Shown: positions 56,213 to 64,000 of the stretch, in pieces
How positions within the stretch are numbered: position 1 is the first letter of the stretch
How the letters are laid out: every line of letters begins with the position of its first letter
Source: Druceiella hillmani
Lineage: Eukaryota; Arthropoda; Insecta; Lepidoptera; Hepialidae
Reading direction: 5' to 3'
Assembly: GCA_039881145.1 (NCBI GenBank)
Contig: JAYKKI010000006.1
Span: 8,254,501 to 8,318,500, forward strand
Length of the DNA: 64,000 nt
Made by a program: the position numbers and the translations under genes
Notes under the pieces: generated by a model
What the model saw: only the letters and a program-made list of their open reading frames with translations
Databases searched by the model: none
Told to the model about the DNA's origin: nothing

Positions 56213-59200
56213 ATGCCACGGAAAAAATCTAACCTCAACAACGCACGGAGCAGAGAGGCACGACGCAAACGTGTTGAAAGAGCTCTTCAGTTGGCAGAAC
56301 AAATCGCAACAACAAATGCAGACCAAAGCATCAGAACAGCAGAGGGCCGAGCACAAGAATCTCAAGAACAGCGTGACGAACGTCAGCGGCTGAATATTAT
56401 GAGAACGAGAGTGGCACGACAACAAAACGTAGCTGCAGTGCGAGTACGAGAACGACAAAGGCAGCGAACCAGCCGCTCATTAACACGTGCATCATTTGTT
56501 CGTCTTGCTTTTGAATATGCACCAGATATTGACTACTCTACGCATTCAAAAATTGCTATCGGTGCAATGGATAAAGTATGTCAATATTGCCAGGCATTGA
56601 AATTTCAGAATGAAACACCCGGCATGTGCTGCGCATCAGGTAAAGTTGTCCTGTCACCTCTACCTACTCCGCCAGAACCTTTATTATCCCTTCTTGCTGG
56701 CGATTCAGATGATTCAAAATTATTTTTGCGTAAGATACGCAAATTTAATTCTTGCTTCCAAATGACGTCATTTGGGGCAACTAAAATTTGCGATCTCGCA
56801 TCCGATATACGTAATTTTGAAACTACATTCAAATTACAAGGTCAAGTGTACTATGGTACACACAAATTGGTTCATTGATGCCAATGCCTGATCAGGATCT
56901 AAAATTTCTTCAAATTTATTTTATGGGCAATTATGAAGAGCGCGTAACAACTCGGTGCCAGTATAATTTTACTGAACAAGCAGATAAAAGAGCAATTGTG
57001 ATATTGCTGGAAATTTTTTTAGAAAATCAGAATCAACTGATTCAATTGATTAAAAGAGTTTCACCACGATTGCAAAATGACAACTATCAAATCGTCATAA
57101 AAGCCGACAAAGTCCCATTAGGTGAACATGCTGGCAGATTCAACGCTCCAACTCTTGATGAGGTTGCTGTTATTATGGTTGGTGATCTTGTTGACAAAAG
57201 AGCTATAAAAATTACACGGCGAGACAACACTGTTAGTACGATTTCGGATCTTCACCGTTCATATGACGCACTTCAATATCCATTAATATTTTGGCAGGGG
57301 CAAGATGAAATCACCTTAACATCAAACAGTACGACCCAAATACCGGTAAATTTCACTATTAACTATTTACTTTCATTATTGAATGTACGTTTTTTAGTTT
57401 CTTTTTTTTTCAGGTGCTCAAAGAGATAAGAAAGTTAGTGCAATGAACTATTACGCACACCGATTGATGATTAGACATAATCAAGTCAACTACATCCATC
57501 GATATCGTCAGCTATTCCACCAATACATTGTTGATATGTATGCTAAGATTGAAAGTGAATTCTTACGATTCATTCGATACAACCAGCCTAAATTACGCTC
57601 GGAAGAATACATTCATTTACGAGATGCTGTTGTTGGGAACATCGATGGAAATTTAAACCCCAATGAAATCGGTAATGCATTCATTTTACCTTCAAGCTAC
57701 ATCGGCAGTCCACGGAACATGCAGGAATACATACAAGATGCGATGACTTACGTACGTCATTACGGCCAAGCAGATTTGTTTATAACATTCACATGTAATC
57801 CGAATTGGAAAGAGATACAAACTTTACTATTACCAGGGCAAAAAGCAATTCATCGTCATGACATAACTGCAAGAGTGTTCAAGCAAAAATTAAAATCTTT
57901 AATTGATTTTATTGTTAAATATTCAGTTTTTGGTATCACACGTTGTTGGCTGTATTCGATTGAGTGGCAAAAACGAGGTTTGCCTCATGCCCACATTTTA
58001 ATTTGGCTTCAAGATAAAATCCGTCCAGAAGAAATTGATCAAATAATTTCAGCTAAAATTCCAGACCAATCAACTGACCCAGTATTATTTGATATTGTTA
58101 CCAAACACATGATCCACGGGCCGTGCGGTGCTTTCAACATGACATCACCATGCATGGAAAATGTAAGAAAAATTTCCCAAAGCCGCATACGAATGATACT
58201 ATCACGGATATTGACGGTTATCCAATGTATCGGCGCAGAAACACTGAGAATGGTGGCCACACATTTACGATCCGACTGCTGAATTCTATAAATCAAGTAG
58301 AATTTGATAATCGGTGTGTCGTACCATACTCACCATTACTTTCAAAAACTTATGAGGCGCATATTAATGTCGAGCTTTGCAGTTCTGTAAAATCAATTAA
58401 GTACATTTGTAAATATGTAAACAAAGGCAGTGATTTGGCCATATTTGTGGTATAAAATGTAAATGAAAAGGACGAAATTACACGATACCAAATGGGAAGA
58501 TACATCAGCAGCAACGAAGCTATTTGGCATATTCTTAGCTTTTCCATGCACGAAAGAGACCCTGCTGTCCAGCATTTAGCAATACATCTTGAAAACGGTC
58601 AACGTGTATACTTCACTGAAGAAAATCTTCTCCAAAGAGCGCTTGAGGCTCCAGAAACAACACTGACTGAGTTTTTTACATTGTGTCAAAGATCTGATAT
58701 TTTTGGCCAATTCGCAAAGACATTGATATATACTGATGTTCCACGCTATTTCACATGGAACAAATCTGGTAAAAAATGGGAGCCACGAAAACAAGGAAAC
58801 CCACATCGTTCCGTTACAGGAATATTCAAAGCTAAGACATTGGGGCGACTTTACACGGTGCATCCAAAGCAACGTGAGTGCTTCTATTTACGTTTGTTAC
58901 TGGTGAATGTTCCTGGACCTACGTCTTTTGAATTTCTGCGAACAGTCAACGGCCGAGTATTCAATACATACCAAGATGCATGTCGTGAACTGCAATTGCT
59001 AGAAGACGATAACCATTGGGACTTAACGCTTGCTGATGCTGCGTTGACATCAACGGCCAATAACATTCGTCAGCTATTTTCCATTATTTTGACGACATGT
59101 TATCCATCACAAGCACACACTTTGTGGGAAAAATATAAAAATTGTATGACAGAAGACATATTGCATCGAATTACACGAACATATCAATGCCAAAATATAG

Positions 59201-60768
59201 ATTATACGCCAGAAATGTATAATGAAGCGTTATTGTTGATCGAAGATTTATGTGTTTTGATTTCCAATTTTCCACTATCTCATTATGGTATGCCATCACC
59301 TGATCGCCCAACCACCGACTTAGTCAATACCGATTTACAACGTGAAAAACAATATGATCATCGTAATTTAGCAACAATTATCATGAACAGTGAGCCATTA
59401 CTGACAGCAGAACAAAAAATTATTTATGATCGGATTATGGTGGCTGTTGCTGCTGAACAAGGTGGTTTTTTTTTCTTGGACGCACCAGGTGGAACCGGTA
59501 AGACTTTTCTAATATCGTTGATTCTTGCTAAAATACGATTACAACATAAAATCGCATTGGCAGTCGCATCGTCTGGCATTGCGGCTACTTTGCTAGATGG
59601 TGGGCGAACGGCTCATTCAACATTTAAGCTGCCATTGGACATTCATTATAAGCCAAACGCATTATGTAATATAAAAAAGTATAGTGGAATAGCTACAGTG
59701 TTGCGAAAGAGTTCAATCATAGTTTGGGATGAGTGCACAATGGCACACAAATATTCACTCGAAGCATTGCGTAGAACTATGCAAGATTTAAAAGGCAACG
59801 ATAAACTTTTCGGTGGTGCTATCTTGCTATTGTCTGGTGATTTCCGACAGACCTTACCGGTTATACCTCGCTCTACGTTCGCGGATGAGATCAATGCATG
59901 TTTGAAACAATCATTCTTATGGCGAAGTGTTGAAACACTTCGATTGACCATAAACATGCGCGTACAATTGCAAAACGATCCATCAGCACAAATATTTTCC
60001 GAACAATTACTAGATATTGGGAACGGTAAAATAGAACTGCAACCAAATACACAATGCATTAAACTGCCTGACAATTTCTGCACTGTTCTTCAAGGAAAAA
60101 ATGAATTGATTCAGAGTATTTTCCCGGATATACAGAGTAATTATTTAAATCATAACTGGCTCAGTGATCGGGCTATTTTGGCAGCCAAAAATGTTGATGT
60201 TGACGAAATTAACTTCAAGATACAACAGTTGTTACCAGGCGATCTTATGTCTTTTAAATCAATCGATACCGTTGTTGATGAAAATGACACTGTAAATTTT
60301 CCAAATGAATTTATGAATTCACTGGATATACCTGGAATGCCACCACATAATATTCGATTAAAGATTGGTTCACCTATCATTCTCCTGCGTAATCTGAATC
60401 CACCTTGATTATGCAACGGTACGCGTTTGGTTATCAAAAATATCACCGGAAATATTCTTGAAGCAACCATTATAACTGAAAAGTTTAAAGGAGAAGTGGT
60501 CCTGTTGCCACGTATTCCAATGATACCCTCAGATTGTACGATACCCTTTAGAAGGCTACAGTTTCCAGTTCGTTTAGCTTTTGCCATTACCATAAATAAG
60601 TCTCAAGGCCAAACAATGTCCATTTGTGGTTTAGATTTAGAAAATCCATGTTTTTCTCATGGGCAACTATATGTTGCATGTTCACGTGTAGGAAAACCGT
60701 CGAATCTATTTGTGTTAGCAAAAGACAGGTTAACCAAAAATATTGTCCATCGATTAGTGCTAAATTGA
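56213..60768 (+). pseudogene. Helitron Rep-helicase (RepHel), interrupted
   Basis: Rep nicks and joins one DNA strand; the Pif1-like helicase unwinds it. The N-terminus (56213 ATG, MPRKKSN) is rich in Arg/Glu and is followed by a Cys cluster (CQYC, then CC). Rep motifs: FITFTCNPNW at 57,779-57,808, the HUH metal site in GLPHAHILIW (His codons 57,986 and 57,992), and the paired tyrosines in YICKYVNKG (codons 58,402 and 58,414). Helicase motifs: Walker A APGGTGKT at 59,482-59,505, Walker B IIVWDE near 59,713-59,730, GDFRQTLPV near 59,836, and the C-terminal INKSQGQT and YVACSRV. Breaks: frameshift near 56,860 (ACACAC), frameshift near 57,320, frameshift near 58,160, in-frame TAA at 58,453 and in-frame TGA at 60,406. 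A 68-bp intron seems to lie at 57,346-57,413. Stops and frames make a full product impossible. Confidence 0.9.
57346..57413 (+). other. Putative 68-bp spliceosomal intron inside the Helitron Rep gene
   Basis: The coding frame downstream (AQRDKKVSAMNYYAH) joins to the upstream PNT only if GTAAAT...TTTCAG is removed, giving a phase-1 junction ACC G|GT GCT that restores the PNTGAQRDKK run expected in this part of Helitron Rep proteins. The interval has a GT donor, a possible branch site (attaact), an uninterrupted T-rich tract and a CAG acceptor, and its own translation is unrelated to Rep. Confidence 0.6.
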
Positions 60769-61255
60769 ATTAAAATTAAAAGTACTTATAATTCGAAATA
60801 ATATATTTTATTGTTGAAATTTGAAACTATCTGCTATACCTACCTCATTTATAAGTTCAAGTGTCAGATGTTATTTACGAACAACTTTGTAATATACTCA
60901 TTTGTTAAAAAATTTAATATCAAAAAAAAAATAAAATTTAGAATTAATTCTTTTGTATTGATTTCTACTTAATATTAACTGTACGAAAATTTTGATCAAT
61001 CGTGTTCAAAGTCCTTCCCCTTCAAATCCCAATACAGTCGATTTTCATATGAGCTTTAAGGTTTCCGTCTTCGTTCGTAATCAATAATTTCATTATATTA
61101 AGGAGTAACGGTAGTAGATAACCAGACATGGAGATTACCATGTTTTATTACAAATGGCATCTATGTAAAAAGCTTGATGGTGTCCATATGACTAATGTTC
61201 TTCCAACTTTCTCCGTTAATAGTTTACTACCATGTAATATAACAAAAACTTCAAC

Positions 61256-61283
61256 CCCAGCAACGCGTGGTTGGGTCTGCTAG
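61256..61283 (+). repeat. Helitron 3' terminal hairpin and CTAG end
   Basis: CCCAGC (61,256-61,261) can pair with GTTGGG (61,270-61,275, one G-T pair) across a loop containing ACGCG. The CTAG terminus follows eight bases after the stem. In Helitrons this hairpin acts as the transposition terminator. Confidence 0.75.
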
Positions 61284-62339
<1,056 letters not shown>

Positions 62340-63960
62340 TCACTGTTAAAAAAACACTTCTTCTTTCGGGAATCTTCCGGAACCTAGTAACGAAGGGGTC
62401 TGACTGTACTATTATTCCGTTCACTAAATCGGTATTAGTAAGTTTCCGAGCCATTTTGTGAGCATGGTCGCATACAAATGCCTACAAATTTTTGTTTTAA
62501 GCTCCAGCACTCTCTTTGGCTAATTCCTTAATAGCCATTAGTTAATCCTTTGCAATTTATGAGCCATGTATTAGTACTTTGTGGACGAAAGCTGAGAAAT
62601 TACGCAATTTATATTTTTATACCAAAAAGTCGCCCGGTTTCCAAACCTAATTAACTAGATGACTCCACATTAACATTTTATCTAAAAGATAAAGCTTGCA
62701 AAATTGTAGAAAAACAGTCAATTGAATCTCTGCTCAAGGTTTTGGCTGAAACATCTGAATGGAACAAACATTTATTCGCGATATTTCCTTCGTTCAATGT
62801 CTTGCTTTCGCCACGTCGTGCATCACACCACAACTGATTTTGATGCTACACTATCTTATCAGCTAAAATTAATTTTTTTTCGTCGGTTGACCTAACCTAC
62901 CAATTTTTAAAATCGATTCTATAAGAAAGGTTAAGGAAATATTACAAAAAAAGAATCCATGACTGTAGAGGTGACAAACTGATTTCAAAACGATTTTCAT
63001 CACTTTCCTTCCGCAAACAACTACCCATGTCATTACTTTCTTCAACACATTGCAAATTTTACCAAAATTTTACATCATATTCAATTGCAAAGAATATTGG
63101 ATGTTGAAAACGCGTCTGATGTGGATGTTGTCAGATACAATGAAGCTATCTTTGCTTTAAAATAAGATTCCTGATTTTTAGATACAGTAGAACTTTTCTT
63201 CACATATTGGAAACGAATAGATCTCCAGTATCTTGTCGAAGAGGGGCGGGGATTTTTCCAAAATGTTGGTTTTGCTATCTATAACCTCTCGTACCGATAA
63301 AACTCTATTTCCCAATTAAAGTTAAATTAACTGACTCCAATGGAATACTATTTAAAATAAATTTCTCTCACTCAGATCTGCGAACTTGTGTGATATAATA
63401 AATTTTGCAACTCGATCTCGGTTTTTTATTCCATCACTACCATATTGCTAAGATATCACTTTTTTGGCATTCAGTACACTTTAATATGATGGTAAAGATT
63501 TACTAGAAGTCTTCACTTACTCACTTTTATTAAAAAAGTTCATTATCAGCAAATATTGAAGTTCCGTAAGGTTAGCCTTAACAAAAAGTGATATAACTTC
63601 ATCCTTAGTGCGGATTTCTTGATGCTGGCGCATCCGAACACATCTAAACTAGTCACTACAATGCTTCACTAGTTTTTATTTATTACAGTTTACATGTTTT
63701 TAGTATTTCCCTTTACTTTTACGCAAATTAAATTATATTTTAGGATTAACGTTTATTTAAAGGACTAATGTCTGTATTCTTTATATTACATCAAAGTTTT
63801 CTAACAGCACTGATATGATACGTTCGTGTTTTTCTTTAGTATGTCATTTTGCTAAATCCCAGAACTCAAACAAAAAACGGAGGAGAAAGGAGTATTTTAG
63901 TGAATTAACTGAAAAGTAGAATACTCAGTTTAAATATCATTGTAAACATCTCGTAGATAT
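62340..63960 (-). mobile_element. Transib DNA transposon relic, copy 2, running to the window edge
   Basis: Minus-strand counterpart of copy 1 and of the same family: the untranslated-looking stretch gaatacagacattagtcctt occurs in both (24,603 plus; about 63,770 minus). Recognisable pieces in order from the right: DEVISLFVKANLTELQYLL (63,600), KTEIELQNLL (63,430), NPRPSSTRYWRSIRFQY (63,240), RFEISLSPL (63,000), a degraded NEGNIANKC against NDGNTARR (62,775), CFSTILQALS (62,710), VHKVLIHGS (62,570) and DPFVTRFRKIPERRS (62,375). It keeps a middle part that copy 1 has lost. Stops and frameshifts are many. The transposon 5' end may lie beyond the window. Confidence 0.75.
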
Positions 63961-64000
63961 GCTACGAAAAACGAACACCAAGCAAAAAGCTGTAATACCT

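Larger units (their letters stand above)
55497..61283 (+). mobile_element. Helitron, near-complete, 5.8 kb, autonomous type but inactivated
   Basis: Rolling-circle DNA transposon. The left end starts TCCTATATCTTAATATA after a host A. The segment near 55,535-55,585 (gtttgtccgcgatggactcc, then a run ending aaccgatttt) is the usual insect Helitron head. The right end is a short GC-rich hairpin followed by GTCTGCTAG with a host T next, matching the CTRR|T rule and insertion between A and T with no target duplication. The interior encodes a Rep-helicase in broken frames. Both ends and all key protein motifs survive, so this is a fairly recent but dead copy. It may still act as an end donor if an active relative exists elsewhere in the genome. 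Confidence 0.9.

Noticed and set aside
56132..56458. 108-codon minus-strand frame over the Helitron N-terminus
   Set aside because: Antisense shadow of the Arg/Glu-rich Rep N-terminus; likewise 59,646-60,083 and 60,150-60,593.

Overview
The window is eukaryotic nuclear DNA, almost certainly from an insect. It is strongly AT-rich, has long (TA)n microsatellites, spliceosomal introns and many decayed transposons, and carries two complete insect-type gustatory receptor (GR) genes. The order is not certain; the mix of Transib, DUF4371-type hAT, Ty3/gypsy, mariner-like and Helitron relics with GRs of about 389 residues would fit a beetle but does not prove it. No bacterial operon, CRISPR array or prokaryotic system is present.

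The backbone is a segmental duplication in direct orientation. About 6,570-16,290 and about 35,960-47,140 align along most of their length. Each unit holds one four-exon GR gene on the minus strand: 14278-7605 and 44827-37318. I assembled both from splice sites. They share exon lengths (765, 78, 154 and 173 nt), intron phases (0, 0, 1) and the family signature TYxxxxxQF at the C-terminus. By hand count they match at 268 of 389 residues. Both are open with no stop or frameshift, so both look functional. A third, badly decayed GR exon-1 relic lies at about 54,905-55,225. The two units differ mainly by private insertions: a LINE relic and about 1.1 kb of unrecognised sequence in introns of the first, and a mariner-like relic plus a reverse-transcriptase LINE relic in intron 3 of the second.

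The spacer between the units (16.3-35.9 kb) is a transposon graveyard: a DUF4371/ZMYM1-type hAT relic (20.5-22.2 kb), a Ty3/gypsy relic (23.0-26.8 kb) split by a nested Transib transposon related to RAG1 (24.0-26.25 kb), a SCAND3/ZBED5-type hAT relic (28.7-29.4 kb) and a mariner-like cluster (33.9-35.8 kb). To the right, an almost complete Helitron with recognisable termini occupies 55,497-61,283. Its Rep-helicase is broken by two stops and three frameshifts and seems to carry a 68-bp spliceosomal intron. A second Transib relic runs off the right edge (62.3-64.0 kb).

The only genes I consider functional are the two GRs, predicted chemosensory receptors. I found no convincing undescribed multi-gene system. 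The best leads are the GR pair with its conserved upstream block, the Helitron intron and the two sibling Transib copies.
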